DNA from: Bacteroides sp. GM023 | GTDB lineage: Bacteria > Bacteroidota > Bacteroidia > Bacteroidales > Bacteroidaceae | Length of the DNA stretch: 64,000 nt | Direction of reading: 5' to 3' | NCBI RefSeq assembly: GCF_014750685.1 | Contig: NZ_JAAXGE010000022.1 | Span: 1-64,000 of the forward strand | In this document: piece by piece, positions 24,783-34,010 of the stretch | How positions within the stretch are numbered: the stretch's first letter is position 1 | How the letters are laid out: the number at the start of each line of letters is the position of its first letter | Program-made: the position numbers and the translations under genes | The notes under the pieces: generated by a model | Database searches by the model: none | The model's input: the letters and a program-made list of their open reading frames with translations, nothing else | Told to the model about the DNA's origin: nothing

Positions 24783-27371
24783 ATGAACTTTAACAATTTT
24801 ACTATCAAATCCCAAGAAGCGGTTCAGGAAGCCGTGAACCTGGTAAAAAGCCGGGAGCAGCAGGCTATTGAGCCTGCCCACATCATGCAGGGAGTGATGA
24901 AAGTAGGTGAGAATGTCACCAACTTTATCTTCCAAAAGCTTGGCATGAACGGGCAGCAAGTAGCTCTTGTTGTCGATAAACAGATTGATTCACTGCCGAA
25001 AGTATCCGGTGGAGAGCCATATTTGAGCCGTGAATCGAATGAAGTATTGCAGAAAGCAACACAGTATTCCAAAGAAATGGGGGATGAATTCGTTTCATTG
25101 GAACATATTATACTGGCATTGTTGACTGTAAAAAGTACCGTGTCCACCATCTTGAAGGATGCTGGTATGACGGAAAAAGAACTGCGCAATGCTATCAGCG
25201 AATTGAGAAAAGGAGAAAAGGTTACGTCGCAATCTAGCGAGGATACCTACCAATCACTGGAAAAGTATGCTACCAACCTGAACGAGGCTGCCCGTAGTGG
25301 CAAACTGGATCCAGTGATTGGTCGTGACGAAGAAATCCGTCGGGTGCTTCAAATATTGAGTCGCCGTACTAAAAATAATCCGATTCTGATTGGTGAGCCG
25401 GGTACGGGTAAGACTGCCATCGTAGAAGGTTTGGCGCATCGTATCCTTCGTGGGGACGTACCTGAAAACCTAAAGAATAAACAAGTTTATTCATTGGATA
25501 TGGGTGCACTTGTCGCAGGCGCAAAGTATAAAGGTGAATTTGAGGAACGACTGAAATCGGTTGTTAATGAAGTGAAGAAATCAGAAGGTGATATTATTCT
25601 GTTTATTGATGAAATTCACACTTTGGTAGGGGCTGGAAAAGGTGAAGGTGCCATGGATGCAGCCAACATTCTGAAACCTGCCTTGGCCCGTGGAGAGTTA
25701 CGTTCTATCGGTGCGACGACTCTCGACGAGTATCAAAAGTATTTCGAGAAGGATAAAGCGCTGGAACGTCGTTTCCAAATCGTACAGGTGGATGAGCCAG
25801 ATAATTTAAGCACTATCTCTATCCTTCGTGGATTGAAAGAACGCTACGAGAATCACCACCATGTACGTATCAAAGATGATGCGATTATTGCTGCCGTGGA
25901 ATTGAGTAGCCGTTATATTACCGATCGTTTCCTACCGGATAAAGCCATCGACCTGATGGACGAAGCTGCCGCCAAATTGCGTATGGAAGTAGACTCCGTT
26001 CCGGAAGAACTGGATGAAATTTTCCGTAAAATCAAGCAATTGGAAATTGAGCGCGAAGCCATCAAACGTGAGAATGACAAGCCTAAACTGGAAATCATCG
26101 GCAAGGAGCTTGCCGAGCTTAAAGAACAGGAAAAGTCCTTCAAGGCTAAGTGGCAGAGCGAAAAGACGTTGATGGATAAGATTCAGCAGAATAAGGTAGA
26201 TATAGAAAATCTGAAATTTGAGGCTGAAAAGGCTGAACGTGAAGGTGACTACGGAAAGGTAGCTGAAATCCGTTATGGCAAACTTCAGGCTTTGGATAAA
26301 GAGATAGAAGAAACGCAACAGAAACTTCGTGGAATGCAAGGCGATAAAGCCATGATTAAAGAGGAAGTAGATGCTGAAGATATTGCGGATGTCGTATCTC
26401 GTTGGACGGGTATTCCTGTCAGCAAAATGTTGCAAAGTGAGAAAGATAAGTTATTGCATTTGGAAGAAGAACTTCACCAACGGGTGATCGGTCAGGATGA
26501 AGCAATTGAAGCGGTTGCAGATGCTGTGCGTCGTAGTCGTGCCGGATTGCAAGATCCAAAACGCCCGATAGGTTCATTTATCTTCCTCGGAACAACCGGT
26601 GTGGGTAAGACCGAGCTGGCAAAGGCTTTGGCTGAATTCCTGTTTGATGACGAAACAATGATGACTCGTATCGATATGAGTGAATACCAGGAGAAACACA
26701 GTGTTTCTCGCTTGGTCGGAGCACCTCCGGGATATGTAGGATACGATGAAGGCGGTCAGTTGACGGAAGCTATCCGACGGAAACCTTACTCAGTTGTACT
26801 GTTTGATGAGATAGAGAAAGCTCACCCGGATGTCTTCAATATCCTGTTACAGGTATTGGATGACGGACGATTGACAGATAATAAAGGAAGGGTGGTTAAC
26901 TTCAAGAATACAATCATCATTATGACTTCGAATATGGGTAGTTCTTATATACAAAGTCAGATGGAAAAACTGAATGGCGCTAATAAGGAAGAAGTAATCG
27001 AAGAAACGAAAAAGGAAGTGATGAATATGCTGAAAAAGACCATTCGTCCCGAATTCCTGAATCGTATTGATGAAACGATCATGTTCTTGCCGTTAACGGA
27101 AAAAGAAATCAAGCAAATTGTACTTTTGCAGATTAAGGGTGTACAGAAAATGCTTGCTGAAAACGGAGTAGAACTACAAATGACGGAAGCCGCTTTGGAC
27201 TTCTTATCCCAGGTAGGATATGATCCCGAATTCGGAGCACGTCCGGTCAAGAGAGCTATTCAACGTTACTTGTTGAATGACTTGTCCAAGAAGCTACTTT
27301 CCCAAGAAGTGGATCGAAGCAAAGCGATCATCGTTGACGCAAGCGGCGACGGACTGGTATTCAGAAATTAA
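24783..27371 (+). CDS. clpB: ATP-dependent disaggregase ClpB
   Basis: 862-aa Hsp100 hexameric disaggregase that threads proteins out of aggregates with DnaK. The N-terminal Clp repeat domain (1-145) is followed by AAA-1 with Walker A GEPGTGKT (204-211), the ClpB-specific coiled-coil middle domain (about 400-530) and AAA-2 with Walker A GTTGVGKT (603-610). The presence of the middle domain separates it from ClpA/ClpC. AAAGGAGA lies 9 bases before the ATG. It is monocistronic with its own terminator. Confidence 0.98.
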   Translation: MNFNNFTIKSQEAVQEAVNLVKSREQQAIEPAHIMQGVMKVGENVTNFIFQKLGMNGQQVALVVDKQIDSLPKVSGGEPYLSRESNEVLQKATQYSKEMGDEFVSLEHIILALLTVKSTVSTILKDAGMTEKELRNAISELRKGEKVTSQSSEDTYQSLEKYATNLNEAARSGKLDPVIGRDEEIRRVLQILSRRTKNNPILIGEPGTGKTAIVEGLAHRILRGDVPENLKNKQVYSLDMGALVAGAKYKGEFEERLKSVVNEVKKSEGDIILFIDEIHTLVGAGKGEGAMDAANILKPALARGELRSIGATTLDEYQKYFEKDKALERRFQIVQVDEPDNLSTISILRGLKERYENHHHVRIKDDAIIAAVELSSRYITDRFLPDKAIDLMDEAAAKLRMEVDSVPEELDEIFRKIKQLEIEREAIKRENDKPKLEIIGKELAELKEQEKSFKAKWQSEKTLMDKIQQNKVDIENLKFEAEKAEREGDYGKVAEIRYGKLQALDKEIEETQQKLRGMQGDKAMIKEEVDAEDIADVVSRWTGIPVSKMLQSEKDKLLHLEEELHQRVIGQDEAIEAVADAVRRSRAGLQDPKRPIGSFIFLGTTGVGKTELAKALAEFLFDDETMMTRIDMSEYQEKHSVSRLVGAPPGYVGYDEGGQLTEAIRRKPYSVVLFDEIEKAHPDVFNILLQVLDDGRLTDNKGRVVNFKNTIIIMTSNMGSSYIQSQMEKLNGANKEEVIEETKKEVMNMLKKTIRPEFLNRIDETIMFLPLTEKEIKQIVLLQIKGVQKMLAENGVELQMTEAALDFLSQVGYDPEFGARPVKRAIQRYLLNDLSKKLLSQEVDRSKAIIVDASGDGLVFRN

Positions 27372-27390
27372 GGAACACCATGCATAAATA

Positions 27391-27430
27391 AAAAGTCGGC
27401 AGGTATACAAAGAAACCTACCGACTTTTTT
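27391..27430 (+). terminator. clpB terminator (bidirectional)
   Basis: 14-bp stem AAAAGTCGGCAGGT with its complement, followed by six T. The A-run on the other side lets it also serve the minus-strand gene ending at 27435. Confidence 0.88.
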
Positions 27431-27434
27431 ATAT

Positions 27435-27677
27435 TCATGCATATATAACTCTTCTAACTTCAGGCTGACAGTTCGGATGACTCATCACTAAAACATAAGT
27501 ACCATGCTTTGGTACTGTTATGGTAAGTGAAGGAATGGCAAACTGGTGCTTCCCCTTTAGCTCACCTTGAGAATCATATAAGAATACCATTGTACCCGCC
27601 AGCAAACCAGTCAGGCATAATGTTCCTGCTTCTTTGTCCAAATGGACATTCACTCCTTTATTTGTTATCGTCTCCAT
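27435..27677 (-). CDS. Small unknown protein (80 aa)
   Basis: Small beta-rich protein (GTLCLTGLLAGTMVFLYDSQGELKGKHQF...HGTYVLVM) resembling the short beta-sandwich C-terminal modules of Bacteroidetes secreted proteins, but without a signal peptide. The ATG at 27677 is used; an in-frame TTG at 27704 would add nine residues. Neither has a convincing ribosome-binding site. A TATCTTTG -7 box lies on the minus strand near 27751-27758. It may be a relic of a larger surface protein. Confidence 0.5.
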   Translation of the reverse strand: METITNKGVNVHLDKEAGTLCLTGLLAGTMVFLYDSQGELKGKHQFAIPSLTITVPKHGTYVLVMSHPNCQPEVRRVIYA

Positions 27678-27778
27678 CCCCTTATACAATTCTATTTTTC
27701 TCAACTATTAATTTATCCACACCCAAAATTTCGGGATATTATGAATCGTGGCAAAGATACATAAAAAAGCATCATTAT

Positions 27779-27932
27779 TTACAATATAAGTAGAAGATAT
27801 TTATTTAAAGAAAAGATAACCCAATATATACTAATTTTTTCTTTAACAAACAAGCGTCTATATAAAAGAAAAACATGACAATCATATAAATGATTATCAT
27901 GTTCCTTAGTCTTGTAAAATAAGCTATACCGA
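27779..27932. other. AT-rich intergenic stretch
   Basis: No gene is seen. A small imperfect inverted repeat around 27870-27900 (ACATGA...TCATGT type) lies just 3' of the DUF5606 stop and may act as its terminator on the minus strand. Confidence 0.4.
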
Positions 27933-28361
27933 TTATTCCGCAGCCGCCTCTTCTTCTTTAGCTTCTTCTGATTTGAATTCTGTAATTCCATTAGAAACCA
28001 GGAGGTTATACCAGGTAACCAGTTTCTTAATGTCTGCTACATACACACGTTCGCGATCGAAGTTCGGCAGTACTTCAGCCAAATACTCACGCAATTGTTC
28101 GGGAGTAGCTTTCTTTGGATCGATAGAAGCTGCAGCTGATTGTTCTTTTTCCTTGATTGCTTCCAGCACATCGTACAAAGGAACTTCTGCATCATCCGTG
28201 TACATTGCTATATCTGCCAGTGAGATAATTTTTTCATTACCATAAGCGGGGAAACGTTTCTTTTCAGCATTGATCGATTCAACAATCAACATATTTTTTC
28301 CTTGCGAAATAAGTTTGTACAATCCCGGTTTACCGGAGATAGACAAGATAGTCTTCAACAT
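27933..28361 (-). CDS. DUF5606 domain protein
   Basis: 142-aa soluble protein matching the Bacteroidetes DUF5606 family (MLKTILSISGKPGLYKLISQGKNMLIVES...). The N-terminal half is a small SH3-like or beta domain, the rest is helical, and an acidic Glu/Ala-rich tail ends the protein. Nucleotide or RNA binding has been guessed for such proteins, but none is shown here. It is last of the nusB-yajC-ybbR-coaE block and has its own -7 box (TACCTTTG at 28402-28409) inside the end of coaE. Confidence 0.85.
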   Translation of the reverse strand: MLKTILSISGKPGLYKLISQGKNMLIVESINAEKKRFPAYGNEKIISLADIAMYTDDAEVPLYDVLEAIKEKEQSAAASIDPKKATPEQLREYLAEVLPNFDRERVYVADIKKLVTWYNLLVSNGITEFKSEEAKEEEAAAE

Positions 28362-28385
28362 AGTATATATCTTTTTGTTTATTAA

Positions 28386-29000
28386 TTATTTTTTTGCGGG
28401 GCAAAGGTAATGATTATTTTTAGATAGCAAAGAAATAAGCTCCAAAACCTGCGGAATTAACGGTGTTTCATCATCATTCACAATCACATAATCAGCATGA
28501 TTTCTCTTAGCCTCATCGCTCATTTGCGACTCGATGCGTTTCATCACCAATTCTCTTGATGAACAGTCGCGCTTTACAGCACGCTCTACCCTTACTTCCA
28601 ACGGCGCATAGACCATAATCAGGAAATCGACTTCATCCCTAAAACCGGCTTCAATGAGAATGGCGGACTCCATGCCTACTAATGGTTCACTCCCTCGCCG
28701 GATTGCCCACTGACGAAAATCCTCTTTCACCTGAGGGTGAATGATGCTGTTCACTTCTTTCACATGATCGGGATGTCCGAACATATAGGAAGCAAGCAAA
28801 GGACGGTTCAATTCTCCACCTTGAAAAACGTCCCTACCCACCAAGCCACAAAGTCCCTGACGAATCACTTCATCCGTATGTGTAATACGTTTCGCTTCTA
28901 TATCCGATATATAAACAGGGATTCCCATTATTTCCAGCAGTCTGGAAACCACACTCTTTCCGCTGCCTATACCACCAGTTATACCAATCTTAATCGCCAT
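28386..29000 (-). CDS. coaE: Dephospho-CoA kinase
   Basis: 204-aa P-loop kinase catalysing the last step of coenzyme A synthesis (phosphorylation of the 3'-OH of dephospho-CoA). It has the Walker A motif GITGGIGSGKS (7-17) and the DIEAKRIT region typical of CoaE. Its start overlaps the ybbR-like stop by 11 bases, so it belongs to the nusB-yajC-ybbR-coaE block. Length is normal. Confidence 0.96.
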   Translation of the reverse strand: MAIKIGITGGIGSGKSVVSRLLEIMGIPVYISDIEAKRITHTDEVIRQGLCGLVGRDVFQGGELNRPLLASYMFGHPDHVKEVNSIIHPQVKEDFRQWAIRRGSEPLVGMESAILIEAGFRDEVDFLIMVYAPLEVRVERAVKRDCSSRELVMKRIESQMSDEAKRNHADYVIVNDDETPLIPQVLELISLLSKNNHYLCPAKK

Positions 29001-30009
29001 CTGAAGTTACTTGTTCTATCAAAAAATCAACTTGTTCGGGAATAATGCGGATTTGATTGATTCCATTCGGGAATGATTTCAGTTTAACCGTATATTTATC
29101 CGAACCTAGTTTCAGCAATTCTTCATAAGAAACATTAATCACAAAATCGCTTGCTTTTATACTACGGAATCGCTTCAGTCCTACCTGAAAAGTAATCTGA
29201 ACCTTTGAAGGAAAAGCACGCAATACTTTATCCGCCGGAAAATTGATTCCATACAGGGGTACTTCCACTGTTTTCTCTGTATAAATATCCACCGGGAATG
29301 TCACCTCAACTGAGCCCGGAACAAACTTCACTCCTCTTTCCGAAGCCAAAGAAATCCGTTGACGGGTAGTATCCGATATATTCTCCAGGTTTATCTTTTG
29401 AGTATAAGCAATGGTTATCGTATCCAAAATCCCTTCCGGGGCATAGACCAATACTGAGTCGGGACTGCAAATCGTATCCGATACATAATATTGAAGTCCG
29501 GCTGTCACTTTTCCTTGAAGGCGAACAGGCACTAACTTGGATTTCCCTTCAGAATAGATATAATCTAATGTATCGGGTTTAATGGAAAGAATCTTGGAAG
29601 AAACATTCAACTGACTCAATATCTTTTTCTCAAAATCGGATGCGTAAATCTTCACATGATTATTTTTTCCTTTATAATCGGGAAAACTCAGGTTCACCGG
29701 AAAGAAACTCTTTCCCAGCATATAATTAAGGAGAACAGTACCTTTATCTTTCACTCTGACGCGAAGTTCGGAAGGAGGCTCCGAAGTCAGTACTACGTTA
29801 TTGGGAAGGTCTTTAATCCGCACCGGGATAGAGAATTCCGCTTCATAATCACTGTTCAATGTCTGAAGCAGCCAAAATCCACCGGCTATCAGGAAGAAAA
29901 ATAAAAAAATTAAGAATTCTCTACTCTTATCACTGAGCAGAAAATCCTTAATTCTCTTAGATAGTTTTAAATACGTATATCTTATTTTCCTACGATCAAA
30001 CATAGGCAC
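28990..30009 (-). CDS. YbbR-like domain protein (CdaR-type)
   Basis: 339-aa protein with one N-terminal membrane span (about 31-50) and an extracytoplasmic part made of YbbR-type beta domains (about 60-330). In Firmicutes the YbbR protein CdaR regulates the c-di-AMP cyclase; in Bacteroides the gene sits with coaE instead and the role is unknown. It lies 14 bases after yajC, consistent with one transcript. Confidence 0.85.
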   Translation of the reverse strand: MPMFDRRKIRYTYLKLSKRIKDFLLSDKSREFLIFLFFFLIAGGFWLLQTLNSDYEAEFSIPVRIKDLPNNVVLTSEPPSELRVRVKDKGTVLLNYMLGKSFFPVNLSFPDYKGKNNHVKIYASDFEKKILSQLNVSSKILSIKPDTLDYIYSEGKSKLVPVRLQGKVTAGLQYYVSDTICSPDSVLVYAPEGILDTITIAYTQKINLENISDTTRQRISLASERGVKFVPGSVEVTFPVDIYTEKTVEVPLYGINFPADKVLRAFPSKVQITFQVGLKRFRSIKASDFVINVSYEELLKLGSDKYTVKLKSFPNGINQIRIIPEQVDFLIEQVTSDGD

Positions 30010-30023
30010 TTCTTTACAAACTA

Positions 30024-30344
30024 TTACTTAGATTGTTGATTGCTAGCCGCTGAAGCATCAGCGAAAATAGAATTCTTATCTATCTTAATCTTCACGTTAG
30101 AAGCAATCTCAAGTACGATATAGTCGTCGGTAATTTCCTTGATTATACCGTGGATACCACCAGCAGTAATCACATTCTGATTTACCTGCAGAGATTTACG
30201 GAAATTAGCTATTTCTTTTTGCTTCTTATTTTGAGGACGGATCATAAAGAAATACATGATAACAAACATTGCTATCAGCATGATCCACATCATACTTCCA
30301 CCGCCAGCAGCAGGAGCTTGCAATAATACAGTCAATACGTTCAT
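30024..30344 (-). CDS. yajC: Preprotein translocase subunit YajC
   Basis: 106-aa inner-membrane protein, accessory to SecDF. One membrane span (about 17-36, ending in MIRPQNKKQKE) is followed by the small cytoplasmic beta domain with GIHGIIKEITDDYIVLEIA. A Bacteroides -7 box (TACCTTTG, 30376-30383) lies about 32 bases upstream of its ATG, so it may be transcribed both from nusB and on its own. Confidence 0.95.
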   Translation of the reverse strand: MNVLTVLLQAPAAGGGSMMWIMLIAMFVIMYFFMIRPQNKKQKEIANFRKSLQVNQNVITAGGIHGIIKEITDDYIVLEIASNVKIKIDKNSIFADASAASNQQSK

Positions 30345-30383
30345 AAATAATCAGTTTTAGTTTCTATTATATATACAAAGGTA

Positions 30384-31310
30384 TTAGTTTTTAGTCAACT
30401 TACCTTCTTTTTTCAATTGATTAACTATTCCATCTAATGTTCCGTTGATAAAGCTACCGCTCTTAGCTGTGCTGTATAACTTCGCAATTTCTACATATTC
30501 ATTTAACGAAACACTGACCGGAATGTTCGGGAAACTTAAAATTTCTGCCAATGCCGTTTGCATAATGATAACATCCATAAATGCAATACGATCCAACTCC
30601 CAGTTTTTTGTATTCTCACTTACTAAGTGACGGTAGTAGTCTGAATTCAAAATAGTACGACGGAACAGACGACGCGCAAATTCCTGATCTTCATCATCCT
30701 TGAATTCAGGAAGCAGTTCCTGGTTCGCACCTTTTTTCTCATCAAAGCGCTTGATTGTTTTCAATACGAATGTATCTACTATTTCTTTATCATCATTCCA
30801 GTACAAGCTCTGGTCTTCCAGTACCTGATCGAGAGAATCGTTATTAAAGATATATGTCTTATAGATCTTTCTCCATAATTCACGATCCGCTTCATACGAT
30901 TTGTCATCAGAAGCCATATACTCTTTATAGATGTCGGTTTCTACAATTTTCTCGTAGAGTTCTTTCACGAAATCCTGGTCGTTCACCCAAGTTCTCTTCT
31001 GATTGGCGATAAATTCCACCAATTGCTTATTGACCTCCAATTGGGCAATAAACTTATTGTCCACAAACTTAGTGTTGGGATATAACTCTTCTTTCGTAGG
31101 TGCCAATTTGGCTTTTGCCGCATCAATTCGCTTTTGTGCATACTCTGTCAATGCTATCATCAGCATTAGCAAATAGTTGTAAAGGTCATACGCCTTTGAA
31201 AGACTAAAGAATAACTCTTTCTCCGCTGAGTCTAGATTTTTGCTGCCATTCTGATAATAGGCATATACTATCTGTATAATCTTAAGACGAATAAGAACTC
31301 TGTTGATCAT
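30384..31310 (-). CDS. nusB: Transcription antitermination factor NusB
   Basis: 308-aa NusB, longer than the ~140-aa enterobacterial form, as usual in Bacteroidetes: the family core is at the C-terminus (about 200-305: RLFRRTIL...DRIAFMDVIIMQTALAEI) and the N-terminal part is an extension. It binds boxA RNA with NusE (S10) to allow rRNA transcription elongation. A -7 box TACTTTTG is at 31342-31349 on the minus strand. It is the first gene of the block to DUF5606. Confidence 0.93.
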   Translation of the reverse strand: MINRVLIRLKIIQIVYAYYQNGSKNLDSAEKELFFSLSKAYDLYNYLLMLMIALTEYAQKRIDAAKAKLAPTKEELYPNTKFVDNKFIAQLEVNKQLVEFIANQKRTWVNDQDFVKELYEKIVETDIYKEYMASDDKSYEADRELWRKIYKTYIFNNDSLDQVLEDQSLYWNDDKEIVDTFVLKTIKRFDEKKGANQELLPEFKDDEDQEFARRLFRRTILNSDYYRHLVSENTKNWELDRIAFMDVIIMQTALAEILSFPNIPVSVSLNEYVEIAKLYSTAKSGSFINGTLDGIVNQLKKEGKLTKN

Positions 31311-31341
31311 AATTCAATTTAATACTGTTGTTATCGAACTG

Positions 31342-31349
31342 CAAAAGTA
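31342..31349 (-). promoter_or_regulatory. -7 box (TACTTTTG) for nusB operon
   Basis: Perfect TAnnTTTG match 32 bases before the nusB start codon. Confidence 0.65.
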
Positions 31350-31478
31350 GATATTTTTAATGAGTTTCCACAAATAAATCACATTTTTTAATGCAGTATT
31401 TGATTCTCTGCGCTTTTTCTTTTGACAGTTTAAAAAAAATATCCAATTTTGAAGCCGATTATAAACAGATCGTAAGAT

Positions 31479-31880
31479 ATGGAAGATTTAAAAAAGAAAA
31501 TGAGCGCAGACATGAATGACAAAGAGATTGTATTCTCCAAGTCTATCAAAGCAGGTAAACGCATCTACTATCTCGACGTAAAAAAGAATCGTAAAGATGA
31601 GATGTTCCTGGCTATTACAGAGAGTAAGAAAGTGATAACGGGAGAAGGTGATGATTCTCAAGTTAGTTTCGAGAAACACAAAATCTTCTTATATCGGGAA
31701 GACTTTCAGAAGTTCATGGCAGGACTGACAGAAGCTATTGACTTCATTGACTGCAATGACATGAACGACTATATCAGTCGCCTGACCCAGAAAGCAGATG
31801 AAGAAGATGAACTAAAAGCTGCCGAAGAAGCACAAGAGGACAAATTGGAAAGCGAAATTAAGATTGATATCGACTTTTAA
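31479..31880 (+). CDS. DUF3276/PUR family nucleic-acid-binding protein
   Basis: 133-aa protein of the bacterial PUR (DUF3276) family, which binds single-stranded DNA or RNA through a PUR-type beta-beta-beta-beta-alpha repeat. The core is visible: IVFSKSIKAGKRIYYLDVKKNRKDEMFLAITESKK then HKIFLYREDFQKFMAGLTEAIDFI. An acidic C-terminal tail (about 105-133) follows. It is a single gene between the nusB block and rplY. The cellular role in Bacteroides is not settled; a global RNA-related role is possible. Confidence 0.85.
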   Translation: MEDLKKKMSADMNDKEIVFSKSIKAGKRIYYLDVKKNRKDEMFLAITESKKVITGEGDDSQVSFEKHKIFLYREDFQKFMAGLTEAIDFIDCNDMNDYISRLTQKADEEDELKAAEEAQEDKLESEIKIDIDF

Positions 31881-31891
31881 GAAAGTAAATC

Positions 31892-31922
31892 TTTGATAAT
31901 TCAAAAAAAAGACGTACTTTTG
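31892..31922 (+). promoter_or_regulatory. Promoter of rplY
   Basis: TTTG (31892-31895), a 19-base spacer, and TACTTTTG (31915-31922): a textbook Bacteroides -33/-7 pair. The ~90-base leader that follows has the 11-mer CATCGTGTGAT twice. Confidence 0.75.
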
Positions 31923-32017
31923 CACCGCTTTTTTGCAACATCGTGTGATAATCCACATCGTGTGATGGTGAATTAAGCAAAATAACTTAATTTAGAGTAA
32001 CACAATTTTTAAAAGAA

Positions 32018-32608
32018 ATGAAATCAATTGAAGTAAAAGGAACTGCAAGAGCAATTGCAGAACGCTCTTCAGAACAAGCAAGAGCTTTGAAAGAAATCCG
32101 TAAGAACGGTGGTGTACCTTGTGTACTATATGGTGGTAATGAAGTAGTTCACTTCACAGTGCCTACTGAAGGTCTTCGTAATCTTGTTTACACTCCGCAC
32201 ATCTACATCGTAGACCTGGACATCGATGGCAAAAAAGTAAACGCTATCCTGAAAGACATTCAGTTCCACCCTGTAAAAGATACCATCCTGCACGTTGACT
32301 TCTATCAAATCGATGAAGCTAAACCTATCGTAATGGAAGTTCCTGTACAGTTGGAAGGTCTTGCAGAAGGTGTTAAAGCCGGTGGTAAGTTGGCATTGCA
32401 GATGCGTAAGATCAAAGTGAAAGCTTTGTACAACGTTATCCCTGAAAAACTGACTGTAAACGTTGCTCATCTTGGATTGGGTAAGACTGTTAAGGTTGGC
32501 GAATTGAGCTTTGAAGGTCTTGAACTGATCAGTGCTAAAGAAGCCGTTGTATGCGTTGTTAAGTTGACTCGTGCAGCAAGAGGTGCAGCAGCAACCGCTG
32601 GCAAGTAA
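32018..32608 (+). CDS. rplY: 50S ribosomal protein L25 (CTC form)
   Basis: 196-aa long form of bL25, with the 5S rRNA-binding domain (about 1-95, LKEIRKNGGVPCVLYGG) and the C-terminal TL5/CTC beta domain (about 100-190, EVPVQLEGLAEGVKAGGKLALQMRKIKVKAL). It stabilises the central protuberance of the large subunit and is a general stress protein in some bacteria. It is followed by pth, a common pairing. Confidence 0.97.
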   Translation: MKSIEVKGTARAIAERSSEQARALKEIRKNGGVPCVLYGGNEVVHFTVPTEGLRNLVYTPHIYIVDLDIDGKKVNAILKDIQFHPVKDTILHVDFYQIDEAKPIVMEVPVQLEGLAEGVKAGGKLALQMRKIKVKALYNVIPEKLTVNVAHLGLGKTVKVGELSFEGLELISAKEAVVCVVKLTRAARGAAATAGK

Positions 32609-32642
32609 TCTGAGATTATCCCTGTAAAAAGAGATATACTAC

Positions 32643-32707
32643 AAACGCAGATTAATGCAGATTAAAGCAGATGTTCAGTCTGCATTAATTTGTATTAATC
32701 TGCGTTT
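32643..32707. repeat. Long inverted repeat, REP-like hairpin
   Basis: An imperfect hairpin of about 65 bases whose arms are built of GCAGATTAA units (AAACGCAGATTAAT at 32643 pairing with ATTAATCTGCGTTT up to 32707). It lies between rplY and pth and may act as a terminator, but the unit structure resembles the element at 33914-33995, so it looks like a dispersed repeat family. Confidence 0.65.
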
Positions 32708-32743
32708 CTCTTTCCAATTAATGAACTGTTTTACCGAAAAGCA

Positions 32744-33313
32744 ATGATAAAATATTTAATTGTCGGACTGGGAAATATTGGTCCCGAGTATCACGAAACC
32801 CGGCATAATATCGGATTCATGACGGTAGAAGCATTGGCAAAAACCAACAATGCGCCGCCTTTCATCGACGGACGCTACGGCTTCACTACCAGCTTCTCCA
32901 TCAAAGGGCGACAGTTGACACTACTCAAACCGTCGACTTTTATGAACCTAAGCGGGCTGGCTGTCCGCTACTGGATGCAGAAGGAAAATATTCCATTGGA
33001 GAATGTACTGATCGTAGTGGACGATCTGGCTCTCCCTTTCGGTACGTTACGTCTGAAAGGCAAAGGAAGTGATGCCGGACATAACGGGCTGAAGAATATT
33101 GCCGCCACCCTAGATACTCAAAATTATGCCCGACTGCGTTTTGGCATCGGAAGTGATTTTCCACGTGGCGGACAGATTGATTATGTGCTCGGACATTTCA
33201 CCGATGAAGACCGGAAGACGATGGATGAAAGACTGGAAATGGCGGGAGACATTATCAAGAGTTTCTGCCTGGCCGGAATCGACATCACGATGAACCAATT
33301 CAACAAGAAATGA
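32744..33313 (+). CDS. pth: Peptidyl-tRNA hydrolase
   Basis: 189-aa esterase that frees tRNAs from prematurely released peptidyl-tRNA. Conserved elements: GLGNIGPEYHETRHNIGF (N11 and catalytic H21 in family terms), FMNLSG, VVDDLALPFGTLRLKGKGSDAGHNGLKNI. Length is normal. The start codon lies 36 bases after the hairpin element. Confidence 0.96.
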   Translation: MIKYLIVGLGNIGPEYHETRHNIGFMTVEALAKTNNAPPFIDGRYGFTTSFSIKGRQLTLLKPSTFMNLSGLAVRYWMQKENIPLENVLIVVDDLALPFGTLRLKGKGSDAGHNGLKNIAATLDTQNYARLRFGIGSDFPRGGQIDYVLGHFTDEDRKTMDERLEMAGDIIKSFCLAGIDITMNQFNKK

Positions 33314-33324
33314 AGATAGTGGTT

Positions 33325-33428
33325 AGTGATTAACGATTAGTTTGCTAATCACATACCACTAATCACCAACTATTAATCACTAACTATCAACCACCAACTA
33401 TTAATCACTAATCGCTAACCTGTTAATC
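33325..33428. repeat. Degenerate tandem repeat (CACTAACTATTAAT-type)
   Basis: About 100 bases between pth and the S4 gene consist of variants of ATCACTAACTATTAATC with short irregular periods. Parts can pair with the first unit (TTAGTGATTAACGATTAG). It is low-complexity and probably a slippage product; it also forms the leader of the S4 gene. Confidence 0.65.
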
Positions 33429-33437
33429 ACTAAAAAT

Positions 33438-33854
33438 ATGGCTGAAGCAAGAATAGATAAATGGATGTGGGCTGTCCGCATCTTCAAGACACGCACAATT
33501 GCGGCAGAAGCCTGTAAAAAAGGACGTGTCACCATCAATGGCTCCCTAGTCAAGGCTGCCCGCATGGTGAAACCGGGAGATGTCATCCAAGTAAAAAAGC
33601 CGCCTATCACCTATTCCTTCAAAGTACTGCAAGCTATCGAAAAGCGTATAGGCGCAAAGCTCGTACCGGAAATGATGGAGAACGTGACTACCCCTGACCA
33701 ATACGAACTATTGGAGATGAGCAAAATCAGCGGATTCATAGACCGTGCACGCGGCACCGGACGTCCTACCAAAAAAGACCGCCGGGAACTGGAAGATTTC
33801 ACAGAACCGGAGTTTATGGATGATTTTGACTTTGATTTCGACTTTGAAGAATAG
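33438..33854 (+). CDS. S4-domain RNA-binding protein (Hsp15-like)
   Basis: 138-aa protein with an N-terminal S4 RNA-binding domain (about 3-65: RIDKWMWAVRIFKTRTIAAEACKKGRVTINGSLVKAARMVKPGD) and an acidic tail with FDFDFDFEE at the end. The homologue Hsp15 (HslR) of E. coli binds stalled 50S subunits carrying peptidyl-tRNA and returns them to translation. Its position after pth fits a shared role in rescuing stalled ribosomes. Confidence 0.9.
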   Translation: MAEARIDKWMWAVRIFKTRTIAAEACKKGRVTINGSLVKAARMVKPGDVIQVKKPPITYSFKVLQAIEKRIGAKLVPEMMENVTTPDQYELLEMSKISGFIDRARGTGRPTKKDRRELEDFTEPEFMDDFDFDFDFEE

Positions 33855-33913
33855 TAAATGGAATTTAGGGGCGTAGCGCCTTGGCAAGGTTTCCATGCGG
33901 GATGTTGGTATTT

Positions 33914-33995
33914 TAGGCGCGGATTACACGGATTACGCTGTTGCTTTATGCAATCATATTTCTAAAAACCGTGAAATCCGCGTAATCCGTGCCTA
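33914..33995. repeat. REP-like hairpin (GCGGATTAC units)
   Basis: An 82-base imperfect inverted repeat whose left arm (33914 on) contains two tandem GGATTAC units and whose right arm (to 33995) the matching GTAATCC units. It sits between the convergent S4 and HIT genes, where it may terminate both. Its unit plan matches the element at 32643-32707. Confidence 0.65.
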
Positions 33996-34010
33996 AATTA
34001 AAATTATTAT

